From contig JABDMI010000059.1 of the NCBI GenBank assembly GCA_013001575.1, positions 1-57,272 of the forward strand: a stretch of 57,272 nt of DNA, written 5' to 3'. The DNA comes from Gammaproteobacteria bacterium (lineage in GTDB: Bacteria > Pseudomonadota > Gammaproteobacteria > Steroidobacterales > JABDMI01). Position 1 is the first letter of the stretch, and each line of letters opens with the position of its first letter. This document shows positions 46,931-55,257 of the stretch, piece by piece. The position numbers and the translations under genes were made by a program. The notes beneath the pieces were generated by a model. That model had not been told where the DNA came from, did no database searches, and saw nothing but the letters and a program-made list of their open reading frames with translations.

Positions 46931-48352
46931 ATGAGCATTCGGGTTCCAGATTTTACCCAAGCCAGAATCCTGGTGATAGGCGACGTGATGCTAGACCGCT
47001 ACTGGTCAGGTAATGCACGACGGGTATCCCCGGAGGCTCCCGTTCCGGTGGTCAATATTGACCTGCGTGCAGATCGTCTGGGTGGTGCCGCCAACGTCGC
47101 GTCTAATGTACAAGCCCTGGGCGCGCAAACGGCCTTATTAGGGTGGCTGGGGGATGATGAATCTGGAGATGCGGTAGAAAACTTGCTTCAAGAGAACAAT
47201 ATTCAATCATTGTGTTTGCGAGACCCTGGTATTGAGACCATCACAAAATTACGTGTGCTGAGTAAAAATCAGCAAATGATCCGTCTGGATTTTGAAAAAC
47301 AATTTCCAGAGCGTCTGTCACGCACACTTAAAGATGCATTTGCGAAGGTTCTCAATGATTTTGAGGTTGTGATCTTTTCAGATTATGCAAAAGGCAGTCT
47401 GGTATCAATCAGTGACTTGATCACCCTGGCTAAAGCGCAACATAAAACGGTACTGGTCGATCCCAAGGGAACAGATTTCAAGCGCTATGCCGGAGCTGAT
47501 TTCGTAACGCCCAACCAGAGTGAATTTGAAGCTGTGGCCGGACCCAGCAATTCAGAGGCTGAATTTGCGAATAAAGTCAGTGAAATCCGAAAACAAATGT
47601 CTGTGAATAATCTGTTGGTCACGCGCGGTTCGCGCGGTATGTACCTGGACATGGAGGATGGCGCGGTTGCGATCAAATCCGCGGCTAAAGAAGTACACGA
47701 CGTAACCGGTGCGGGTGATACCGTAATTGCAACTTTGGCAACAGCCATAGCGAGTGGTGAGAGTAAAACGAATGCAGTTAAACTAGCCAATATTGCCGCA
47801 GGCGTTGTCGTAGGAAAAGTAGGCACCGCAACCCTGAGTCAACAGGAATTACGTAATGCATTGCAATTGCAGGGAATCGGTGGTCGAGAGTTACATGCAC
47901 TTGATGAACTACAAAGAGTTGTAAAAAGTCTGCAATTGCAAAATAAAAAAATTGTCATGACCAATGGTTGTTTTGATATTTTACACTCCGGGCATATTGC
48001 CTTTCTGGAAGAAGCCAAAGCCCAGGGGGATTATTTGCTGGTTGCTGTGAATGACGATGCCTCAGTCAAGCGCCTCAAAGGGCCTGAGCGGCCAGTGAAT
48101 AAATTGGCAGATAGATTGGCTTTACTAGCCGCATTATCAGCAGTGGACTGGGTGCTCCCCTTCAGTGAAGACACACCACAAGCATTAATTGGCAGTATTT
48201 TGCCCAATATTCTGGTCAAAGGTGGTGATTATAAAGTGGAAGAGATCGCTGGTGCCAGTGAGGTCATCAATGCGGGCGGCGAAGTGCGGATCCTGTCTTT
48301 CCATGCGGGTCATTCCACCACGCGGATCATCGACAAGATCCGAAATAACTAA
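46931..48352 (+). CDS. hldE: Bifunctional heptose 7-phosphate kinase / heptose 1-phosphate adenylyltransferase
   Basis: Makes ADP-heptose for the LPS inner core. 473 aa. N-terminal ribokinase-like half (RLGGAANVASN, TGAGDTVIA) and C-terminal nucleotidyltransferase half with TNGCFDILHSGH (HxGH) and KGGDY. The ATG at 46931 matches the family start; upstream codons to 46877 overlap the divergent promoter region. waaA follows 5 bp downstream, so translation may be coupled. Confidence 0.96.
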   Translation: MSIRVPDFTQARILVIGDVMLDRYWSGNARRVSPEAPVPVVNIDLRADRLGGAANVASNVQALGAQTALLGWLGDDESGDAVENLLQENNIQSLCLRDPGIETITKLRVLSKNQQMIRLDFEKQFPERLSRTLKDAFAKVLNDFEVVIFSDYAKGSLVSISDLITLAKAQHKTVLVDPKGTDFKRYAGADFVTPNQSEFEAVAGPSNSEAEFANKVSEIRKQMSVNNLLVTRGSRGMYLDMEDGAVAIKSAAKEVHDVTGAGDTVIATLATAIASGESKTNAVKLANIAAGVVVGKVGTATLSQQELRNALQLQGIGGRELHALDELQRVVKSLQLQNKKIVMTNGCFDILHSGHIAFLEEAKAQGDYLLVAVNDDASVKRLKGPERPVNKLADRLALLAALSAVDWVLPFSEDTPQALIGSILPNILVKGGDYKVEEIAGASEVINAGGEVRILSFHAGHSTTRIIDKIRNN

Positions 48353-48357
48353 GCCAC

Positions 48358-49623
48358 ATGCGTTTTTTGCTTGCGCTACTTGCGTACTTACTTCTGCCTT
48401 TGATGTTTTTTGCCATGCTTTGGCGCGGCATCAGGGCACCTTCTTACCGAAAACGTTTTTCAGAACGCTTTGGATTTTATAGATTCAAATCCTTGCAGCA
48501 ATCGATCTGGGTGCACGCCGTGTCGGTGGGTGAAGTTCAGGCCGCGATCCCCTTGATTAAACGACTGCAACACACTTATCCAGATGAAACCATTGTAGTT
48601 ACTACGCAAACGCCAACCGGCTCCGAACGGGTCAAAAAAGTGTTTGGCGATAGTGTGGTGCATTGTTATGTTCCCTATGATGTGCCCATTATTGTGCAGC
48701 GCTTTTTCAAACACATAAAACCACGCCTGGCATTGATAATGGAGACTGAGATCTGGCCACATATTTATGCCACTTGTGCAAAACAAAAAATCCCGATCAT
48801 AATCGCTAGTGCTAGAATTTCGCCACGCTCCATTCAAAGTTATTTACGCTTTAAGGTCCTGTTTCGTGAAACCCTGAACCAGGCCACCTTGATCGCTGCG
48901 CAAACCAGCCGGGATGCCGAACGTTTTAAAATGCTTGGTGCCAGTGAACAAATAGTCAGTGTTGTGGGTAATTTGAAATTTGATTTCATGTTCGTGCCCA
49001 GTAATGTGCAGGAAAAAGGTCGCGAATATCGTAATAAGTATTTTTCAGACCGACCATCCTGGATTGCTGCGAGCACTCATGCCGGTGAAGAGGGGTTAGT
49101 GCTGGATGTGCACAAAGAATTATTGCAATCTTACCCGGATCTGGTTTTATTCCTGGTGCCCAGACATCCAGACCGCTTTAGACAAGTAGAAAGCATGTTG
49201 AAGCGATCAGGCCTGGAATACTGTGTACGCAGTAAGGACGAAATGCCACAGGCCACAACAGCCGTGATGTTAATTGATACTTTGGGTGAATTGCCCATGT
49301 TCTATGCCGCGTCCGACATCGCCTTTGTTGGTGGAAGTCTGGTGCCAATTGGCGGACATAATTTACTGGAGCCCGCGGCATTGTCATTGCCGATCGTGGT
49401 TGGTCCGCATACCTTTAATGCGCCCGAAATTTCCGAAATGCTGGAAGAGGTCGGTACGCTTGAGATGGTTTCTGATCAAAACGAGTTGTGTGAGGCGGTG
49501 CAAAAATTACTTGAAGACACTGAATTGGCCACGCTTGCCGGCAATGCAGGCAGAGAAGTCATTGCTGAAAACTATGGGGCTTTGGATAAGTTGCTTAATA
49601 TTGTAAAAAACATCCTGAACTAA
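48358..49623 (+). CDS. waaA: 3-deoxy-D-manno-octulosonic acid transferase
   Basis: Transfers Kdo from CMP-Kdo to lipid IVA. 421 aa. An N-terminal membrane anchor (LLALLAYLLLPLMFFAML) is followed by the GT-B body with SVGEVQAAIPLIKRL, TQTPTGSERVKK, LIMETEIWPH and GGSLVPIGGHNLLEPAA. Together with kdkA nearby, a mono-functional single-Kdo transferase seems likely, but the sequence alone cannot prove this. Confidence 0.94.
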   Translation: MRFLLALLAYLLLPLMFFAMLWRGIRAPSYRKRFSERFGFYRFKSLQQSIWVHAVSVGEVQAAIPLIKRLQHTYPDETIVVTTQTPTGSERVKKVFGDSVVHCYVPYDVPIIVQRFFKHIKPRLALIMETEIWPHIYATCAKQKIPIIIASARISPRSIQSYLRFKVLFRETLNQATLIAAQTSRDAERFKMLGASEQIVSVVGNLKFDFMFVPSNVQEKGREYRNKYFSDRPSWIAASTHAGEEGLVLDVHKELLQSYPDLVLFLVPRHPDRFRQVESMLKRSGLEYCVRSKDEMPQATTAVMLIDTLGELPMFYAASDIAFVGGSLVPIGGHNLLEPAALSLPIVVGPHTFNAPEISEMLEEVGTLEMVSDQNELCEAVQKLLEDTELATLAGNAGREVIAENYGALDKLLNIVKNILN

Positions 49624-49690
49624 GAATTTTTTTACCTGGTACAAAATTACATATTTTTTTCAATATAAATTCTAACGCATATTCATAAAA

Positions 49691-51049
49691 TCAATTCAGC
49701 AATGAATTGATCTCGTTCAAATGCGACTGGTCCAATAACCCGGAAGCACGATTAAGTCTCAGCATGTTCAACAGATAATCATAGCGGCTCTGGGCGTAAT
49801 TTCGTTCCGCATCCAACAAACTACGACGAGAGTTCAAGACATCTACTGTGGTTCGCGTACCAACTTCAAAACCAGTTTCTGTAGCTTGTAAAGCGGTTTG
49901 TGAGGATTTAACCGCCTGGGCAAGCGCGCGCACACGTGACACATCAGACAATACATTCAGATAGGCATCTCGGGTGGCGCGTTCGGTCTCGCGGGTTATG
50001 CGTTCGACTCTTTCGATGGCGGCGCGGTGTTGATAGACAGATTGGCGAACCAATGAGCTGGTACGACCGCCACTGTAGATTGGTACATTCAATTGCACCC
50101 CGACAGATGTGCTGTTTCTGGCACCGTTACTGGAAATATTATTAATAAAATCATCGCGGTCTGAATCTGAACCACTGCGACTCAGACTCATATTCAATGT
50201 AGGGTAGTGGCCGGTTTTGCTGCTATCGATATCATCACGTGCGATCTTTGCACTCATGCGTGAAGACAATAGATTCAGGTTCTTTTCCATTGAGGTATCA
50301 ACCCAAAAATTTTCAGACTCCGGGCTTGGTGGCCCCATCACAAATGTGCTTTTGGGTTTTGCAAGCTCTTCGGCTTTGCGCCCGATAATCTCACGTAAAT
50401 TCTCTTTGGCCAAAGCCAAACGGCGTTTGGCGTCGATCTCACTGGCAATCGCCTGGTCATAGGCTGCTTGTGCCTCTTGCACATCGGTGATGGCAACCAG
50501 GCCAACTTCGAAGCGTGTATTGGTTTGATCGAGTTGACGCGCAATGGCTTCTTTAGAGGCTTGTTCGAAACTCAGTACGTCCTGCGCGGCAAGCACGGCA
50601 AAATAACTTTGCGCCACCCGAATGATCAGGTCTTGTCGGGCAATATCAAAATCCAGTTCGGATTTCAGAATGGTCTTGTCGGCACGTTTTAAATTGATCC
50701 AGCGATCCCAGTCAAACAGGGACTGTTGTAATTGCAATTGCCAGCTGGATGAAGTGCTGCTGTCATCATTCGGATTTCCCTGGGGGAAAAACTCACTTAC
50801 CGAAGTACCCCGGCTGTCGCTCTGGTTGTAACCGGCACCAGCCGTAACCTGGGGTAGCAAATTACTGAAGGCCTGCGCACGGCTTTCATTGGTGGCAAGA
50901 CGATTGGCATCGGCTTCACGCAATAAGGGATCACTTTGCAGGGCTTGTTGATAAATGCTGGCCAGATCGTCTTTGGCTAAAACCGGGTTCTGTAAGCCAA
51001 GTACCGTGAGGGCGATGAGGGCAATGGATAGTATTGGTTTATTGGTCAT
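49691..51049 (-). CDS. tolC: TolC family outer-membrane channel protein
   Basis: Trimeric outer-membrane export channel, partner of RND, MFS or type I systems. 452 aa. Signal peptide (ILSIALIALTVLGLQNPVLA), then the duplicated helical/barrel layout: AIYQQAL-type start (LASIYQQALQSDPLLREADANRL), central VAQSYFAVLAAQDVL and the second-half TRDAYLNVLSD, ending with a short tail. The promoter upstream is listed separately. waaA converges with it. No pump gene is adjacent. Confidence 0.88.
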   Translation of the reverse strand: MTNKPILSIALIALTVLGLQNPVLAKDDLASIYQQALQSDPLLREADANRLATNESRAQAFSNLLPQVTAGAGYNQSDSRGTSVSEFFPQGNPNDDSSTSSSWQLQLQQSLFDWDRWINLKRADKTILKSELDFDIARQDLIIRVAQSYFAVLAAQDVLSFEQASKEAIARQLDQTNTRFEVGLVAITDVQEAQAAYDQAIASEIDAKRRLALAKENLREIIGRKAEELAKPKSTFVMGPPSPESENFWVDTSMEKNLNLLSSRMSAKIARDDIDSSKTGHYPTLNMSLSRSGSDSDRDDFINNISSNGARNSTSVGVQLNVPIYSGGRTSSLVRQSVYQHRAAIERVERITRETERATRDAYLNVLSDVSRVRALAQAVKSSQTALQATETGFEVGTRTTVDVLNSRRSLLDAERNYAQSRYDYLLNMLRLNRASGLLDQSHLNEINSLLN

Positions 51050-51092
51050 AAGGCATTTCCAAACTATGTTTGAAGATATATCCAGAATTTAA

Positions 51093-51114
51093 GTGTTATA
51101 CATAACTATAACAC
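51093..51114. promoter_or_regulatory. 22-bp dyad over the tolC -10 region
   Basis: GTGTTATA, six bases, TATAACAC: perfect 8-bp inverted repeat centred on the tolC promoter -10 hexamer. It has the form of a dimeric repressor operator; the regulator is unknown. Confidence 0.6.
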
Positions 51115-51132
51115 CATATCACTTAGTGTCAA
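51105..51132 (-). promoter_or_regulatory. Sigma-70 promoter of tolC
   Basis: On the minus strand TTGACA (51132-51127), 16 bases, TATAGT (51110-51105), one base from the -10 consensus. Start of transcription would fall near 51098, about 50 bases before the tolC ATG. Confidence 0.78.
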
Positions 51133-51177
51133 GTTGTCCAAATTGGCCGCAAAATCGAGTTTTGCAGCCTAAATTTA

Positions 51178-51510
51178 TTAATATTGAGGTATCTCGGGCT
51201 CGACCTGCTCACTCCATGCATGTATACCGCCACTTAGATTAAACACCCGTGCATAACCATGGTGAGTCAGGTACTGGGCCACTTGCTGACTGCGACCACC
51301 GTGATGACACATCACAATAATGGTCTTATCTTGAGGCAATTCCTGCAGTCGCACCGGCACCAGATGCATGGGTATATTGATACTGCCATTGACCGCCGCC
51401 AGGTCCAGCTCCCAGGGTTCACGCACATCCAGTAATAGCGTATTTTCCGGTTCGGACTGCAGACGCGTAGCGCATTCTTGAACAGCTAATTGTGGTACCG
51501 GGTCGTGCAT
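51178..51510 (-). CDS. Single-domain rhodanese (sulfurtransferase)
   Basis: 110 aa. Rhodanese-fold signature: LLLDVREPWELDLAAVNGSINIPM at the N-terminus and the active-site loop VMCHHGGRSQQVA, with the catalytic cysteine in CHHGGR. Probably moves sulfane sulfur; the acceptor is unknown. It follows the Pcm-like gene by 30 bp and is probably co-transcribed, then tolC follows with its own promoter. Confidence 0.88.
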   Translation of the reverse strand: MHDPVPQLAVQECATRLQSEPENTLLLDVREPWELDLAAVNGSINIPMHLVPVRLQELPQDKTIIVMCHHGGRSQQVAQYLTHHGYARVFNLSGGIHAWSEQVEPEIPQY

Positions 51511-51540
51511 ACAATTGTCCTGGGCGATGAAAGCGAAAAT

Positions 51541-52188
51541 TTAAAAACTGAATTCAGGCGCACTCTTAAGCGGGTACACAGACATTTCTGTCTCAAACAA
51601 GCTTCTACGCAGAAACTCGTTTTCGCCAATGCGTTCAATCACCACACAGCTAATTAGCGGGGCTTCACCTTCAAAGAGTACTGCACGACCATTGATCTGC
51701 AAGGCTTGTTGTAAACTTTCGGGTATTCGACTAAATGCATATTGAGAGCTTATTGCAGCGTATTTCTTGGTTCCTGCTTGCAACGCAGTACCCCAGTCTA
51801 GTTGTTGGACTTGCAGGTTTTTGTAACCTAATCGATGGGCGGTATTACGAATTAGATCCAGAAGTTTTTCATCAGCGTCACACACCGTGACCGTTCCACC
51901 CAAAAAAGCCAGACAGGTGGCAAGATAGCCTACCCCGCCACCGAGCAACAATACCGGGTCATTTTCCTCAAGTTCCAAAGCCTGCAGGATCTTTCCTTGT
52001 ACTGACGGGCAGGGCAACAGAAAATCATCACGAATAGCCAGAGAGGCGTCACTATGGGCGAGACGCTTGAATTTCTCGGGTAAAAATTCTTCGCGCGGAA
52101 TATTGTGCATAGCATCAAGGACGGCAGGATCCAATACTTCCCAGGCCCGTACTTGTTGTTCAACCATTTGTTCGCAAGCATCTTGCAT
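51541..52188 (-). CDS. Protein-L-isoaspartate O-methyltransferase-like protein
   Basis: 215 aa with the Pcm layout: MVEQQVRAWEVLDPAVLDAMHNIPREEFLP at the N-terminus and an SAM-type Rossmann domain. Pcm enzymes repair isoaspartyl damage. Here motif I, normally EIGTGSGYQ, reads LLLGGGVGYLA, and the catalytic Ser/Thr region around 'SQPY' is SVQG. It may be a diverged group that no longer repairs isoaspartate. The pcm-like/rhodanese/tolC order occurs in other gammaproteobacteria. First gene of the pair with the rhodanese. Confidence 0.75.
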   Translation of the reverse strand: MQDACEQMVEQQVRAWEVLDPAVLDAMHNIPREEFLPEKFKRLAHSDASLAIRDDFLLPCPSVQGKILQALELEENDPVLLLGGGVGYLATCLAFLGGTVTVCDADEKLLDLIRNTAHRLGYKNLQVQQLDWGTALQAGTKKYAAISSQYAFSRIPESLQQALQINGRAVLFEGEAPLISCVVIERIGENEFLRRSLFETEMSVYPLKSAPEFSF

Positions 52189-52718
52189 AATAATGTTCTT
52201 CTGGAGTTTAGTAATTAAAAACAGGCGACATTATACCGTTTTTGTTCATGTCAGAATTGCAATCCAGGATCCAAAATATCACTATTCTTAGTTAAGACCT
52301 CCAATCAATATCTCAAAGGTTAAATGGCCTATCACAAGGAAACGTGAAAACCATTTGTATAGGTATAAAATGTGCTGTAAATTAGCGTAAGTAAGCGTAA
52401 ATCTGGCATAAACCCATAACAACAACAGTGTTAGATTCATCACAAAAAAGTCTACTGGTAGTCAGAATTAGAACAAAAAGCCCACTAACCGGACAAAAAA
52501 TACCCAAAAAGTGACCTGGTTCAAACTATTTGTTCGTCTAAATTGTTAATTTAGTCTCCCATTTAGGAGATTTTTATTAACAATTTACTCTGGTTCGATT
52601 GAAAATTTTTACTGAAAACAGCAACTTATGATTTCAGAATAAAACATACGTCGCACCAGACTGATAGGAGCAAGGTCGGGAACATCCAAGGATATTTCCA
52701 CAAGACCATGAGAAAAGG
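52189..52718. other. 530-bp intergenic region upstream of the GGDEF-EAL gene
   Basis: Divergent spacer between the Pcm-like gene and the c-di-GMP signalling gene. AT-rich, with a TATAAA box near 52364 and a strong hairpin (listed separately). I looked for a GEMM-type c-di-GMP riboswitch and found none of its conserved sequence. No ORF with a ribosome binding site is seen. Confidence 0.5.
52541..52585 (+). terminator. Nested hairpin with T run, candidate attenuator or sRNA terminator
   Basis: Outer arms AATTGTTAAT (52541-52550) and ATTAACAATT (52576-52585) are perfect complements; an inner stem TCTCC/GGAGA (52555-52559, 52566-52570) is followed by TTTTTATT. It lies 134 bases before the GGDEF-EAL start with no gene ahead of it on this strand, so it could be an attenuator or end a small RNA. 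Confidence 0.5.
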
Positions 52719-55049
52719 TTGAAAGGAAAAAACAACAATTCAAATAATCCTGTATCAGGATCAGAGTCAGCGAACACGCCGCCTAAAGAGGGTAGTGCGA
52801 GTCGCCCTTTGGTCGAGCCCGGTGAAAACGCAGACGCGAATCTAAACTCTGACAATGTCAAGAGTCTTTCAGGACATAAGCAAGATACTAGAGACAAGGA
52901 CGAAATTTCCGGCACCTTGTCGCGCATGATGAATCTTCTGGATGAAACCAGTAATTCACTTCAGGAACGTGAGCAAATGTTCCGCTATCTGGCTGAAACC
53001 GTTCCCAGCCCGATTTGTGTGTTACATGATGAAAAAATACTTTTTGCAAACTCGGCATTCGCTGATCACATGGGTATCCCGCAAAAGCATTTAGTGCAAC
53101 GCGCGCTTACCGATTTTATTCACCAGGAAGATCATTCAACCCTGGAAAAAGCATTTGCAGATACCAATGGCAGCAGTGTTCCGCGGCGTTATCAAGCGCG
53201 TTTAATTAACCGCAATGGTCGTTTTATTCCACACAGCGCGCTGGCGCGTGTGGTCAGTTATCGCGGCTTGCGAACCGTGATCAGCAGTTTTTCCGATCTT
53301 TCTATCCGTGATTCTCTAAAACACCAGATCGATAGAGAAAAAATTAATGCAGTAAATGTTTTAAACAGTTTGAAGGTCGGCATTATCGTTACCGACCAGG
53401 ACGGTGTGATCACCGAGTTTAATAACCAGGCAGAAGAAATACTCGGGCGTCGCAAAGAAGAAGCACTCGGTAGTCATTCTTCACTGGTCATGCACCTGGT
53501 GAATGCCGATGATCATCGCCCGGTGTCTGATCCGGTTTCACAAATATTACAAACCAAAGAAGCGCTCATACATTCTGATCAAGTGCTCATCCAGCGTGGT
53601 GATCTGAACTCGTTCTTGCCGGTTCGGGTAACCGCGAGCGCTTTATTTGATGCGCGCAGAAATCTACTTGGTACGTCGGTCTTGTTGCAAGACGCTGCTG
53701 GCAATAATGAAATTTCTGAAAAACTCACCTATGAGGCAACCCACGATCCTTTAACCGGATTGATCAACCGTCGCGAATTCGAACAACGCCTGGGTCAAGC
53801 CATGCGCGAAGCGGTGGCCGGTGAAAAGAGTCATGTTCTGTGTTACCTCGACTTGAACAACTTCAAACCGATCAATGATTCTGCCGGTCACCGTGCCGGT
53901 GATGATGTGTTACGCCAGGTCTCGGAGAAGCTCGCCGATGTTGTACGTGACACCGACTCGGTGGGTCGACTGGGTGGCGATGAATTTGGCGTGTTGCTGT
54001 ATGGCTGTCCTCTAACCAAGGCCAGAGAGATTGCCCAGGAGATCTGTGAAACCATTTCTCATCAGGTTTTTCGCTGGAACGACGAGCGTTTCTCCCTGGG
54101 TGTTGCGTGCGGCATGGTTCAGGTCAGTCAAGACGCATTGTCGATCTCCGAAGTCCTGAACTCGGCCGATACCGCTTGTTACATCGCAAAAGAACTGGGT
54201 GGTTCACGCTACCATGTATTTACTGAAGAAGATGCGCGGGTCGCTCGTGACCAGGGCAGCGTGGTGTGGCAGCACCGTGTGCAGGAAGCCATGACACATA
54301 ATCGTTTTGAGTTGCATGTGCAAAAGATTGCCAGCCTGCGTTCACTCAGTGATACCGCAATGATGCACACCCGCACCTCGGTTATGCAAACAACCTCACA
54401 ACGACCCGTTGCTGAAGTCACGGTGCGCTTGCTGGATGAACAAGGCACGCGTTATCGTCCGGAATTATTTATGCCGGCGGCACGTCGCTTTGGTCTGTTA
54501 AGTGCCATTGACCGACTGGTGGTGAAAAATACTTTCTACGCCATCGCCCGCGGACTCATTGTGCTCAAAGAAAACGAATCATGCAGTATTAATCTATCTG
54601 CAGAAACATTTTCCGATTCCGAATTTTTAAATACTGTGGTTGAAGCATTTGATGAATACGGTATTAATCCGCAAAATATCTGCTTTGAAGTACCTGAGCC
54701 GGATGTTATTGCACACCTGGATGAGGCCAAACGCTTTATCCGTGTTTTGAATGATCTTGGTTGTCAGTTTGCCCTGGATGACTTCGGTCGCGAACTGCAA
54801 TCATTCACCTATCTCAAACAATTGAATATTCACTTCCTCAAGCTTGACGGTTTTTACGTTCGCACCATCGTGGAAGACGAGGTCAATCGCGCCATGGTCG
54901 CGGCAATGATCAAACTGGCTCACAGTCTGGGCATGAAAGTGATCGCCGAACAGGTCGAGAGCCAGGCGGTCTTGGATATCCTGGGTGAACTGGGTGCCGA
55001 TTACGCTCAAGGTTTCGCAATCGAGAACACCCACTCTCTGCCAATCTAA
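52719..55049 (+). CDS. PAS-PAS-GGDEF-EAL cyclic-di-GMP signalling protein
   Basis: 776 aa, cytosolic (no membrane segment). Order: hydrophilic N-terminus, PAS 1 (about 84-200), PAS 2 (about 208-328), GGDEF domain (about 338-503) with intact GGDEF (419-423) and the inhibitory I-site RDTD (410-413) at the standard spacing, then an EAL domain (about 515-776). The EAL motif reads EVTVR (566-570), and the second conserved motif is FEVPEP, but DDFG, LKLDG and AEQVE are present. It may both make and degrade c-di-GMP, or the EAL half may only bind it. The start is a TTG at 52719 with AAAAGG directly against it; the next possible starts are ATGs at 52926/52929. Confidence 0.88.
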   Translation: MKGKNNNSNNPVSGSESANTPPKEGSASRPLVEPGENADANLNSDNVKSLSGHKQDTRDKDEISGTLSRMMNLLDETSNSLQEREQMFRYLAETVPSPICVLHDEKILFANSAFADHMGIPQKHLVQRALTDFIHQEDHSTLEKAFADTNGSSVPRRYQARLINRNGRFIPHSALARVVSYRGLRTVISSFSDLSIRDSLKHQIDREKINAVNVLNSLKVGIIVTDQDGVITEFNNQAEEILGRRKEEALGSHSSLVMHLVNADDHRPVSDPVSQILQTKEALIHSDQVLIQRGDLNSFLPVRVTASALFDARRNLLGTSVLLQDAAGNNEISEKLTYEATHDPLTGLINRREFEQRLGQAMREAVAGEKSHVLCYLDLNNFKPINDSAGHRAGDDVLRQVSEKLADVVRDTDSVGRLGGDEFGVLLYGCPLTKAREIAQEICETISHQVFRWNDERFSLGVACGMVQVSQDALSISEVLNSADTACYIAKELGGSRYHVFTEEDARVARDQGSVVWQHRVQEAMTHNRFELHVQKIASLRSLSDTAMMHTRTSVMQTTSQRPVAEVTVRLLDEQGTRYRPELFMPAARRFGLLSAIDRLVVKNTFYAIARGLIVLKENESCSINLSAETFSDSEFLNTVVEAFDEYGINPQNICFEVPEPDVIAHLDEAKRFIRVLNDLGCQFALDDFGRELQSFTYLKQLNIHFLKLDGFYVRTIVEDEVNRAMVAAMIKLAHSLGMKVIAEQVESQAVLDILGELGADYAQGFAIENTHSLPI

Positions 55050-55257
55050 TATCTTCTCGTTATCCGAACAATTCTCGGGTAATCATGCCTAAAAAATGCC
55101 CGAGTCCCGGGTTTTACAGCATCTTGTTGTGCATTTTGTTAAACTGCGCGGATTGTCACGGGCGGGCTGTTGGTTTTTTCAACAATTATTGATCGCACCA
55201 CGTCTCTTGTTCGTGCACACACCAGCATAATGATAATTTCCAACAAGGGGACGCTAC

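Noticed and set aside
52189-52718. c-di-GMP (GEMM) riboswitch ahead of the GGDEF-EAL gene
   Set aside because: The conserved GEMM core sequences are not present on this strand.
55071-55110. Terminator after the GGDEF-EAL gene
   Set aside because: CTCGGG/CCCGAG arms exist but the loop is long and no T run follows the stem, so I did not list it.
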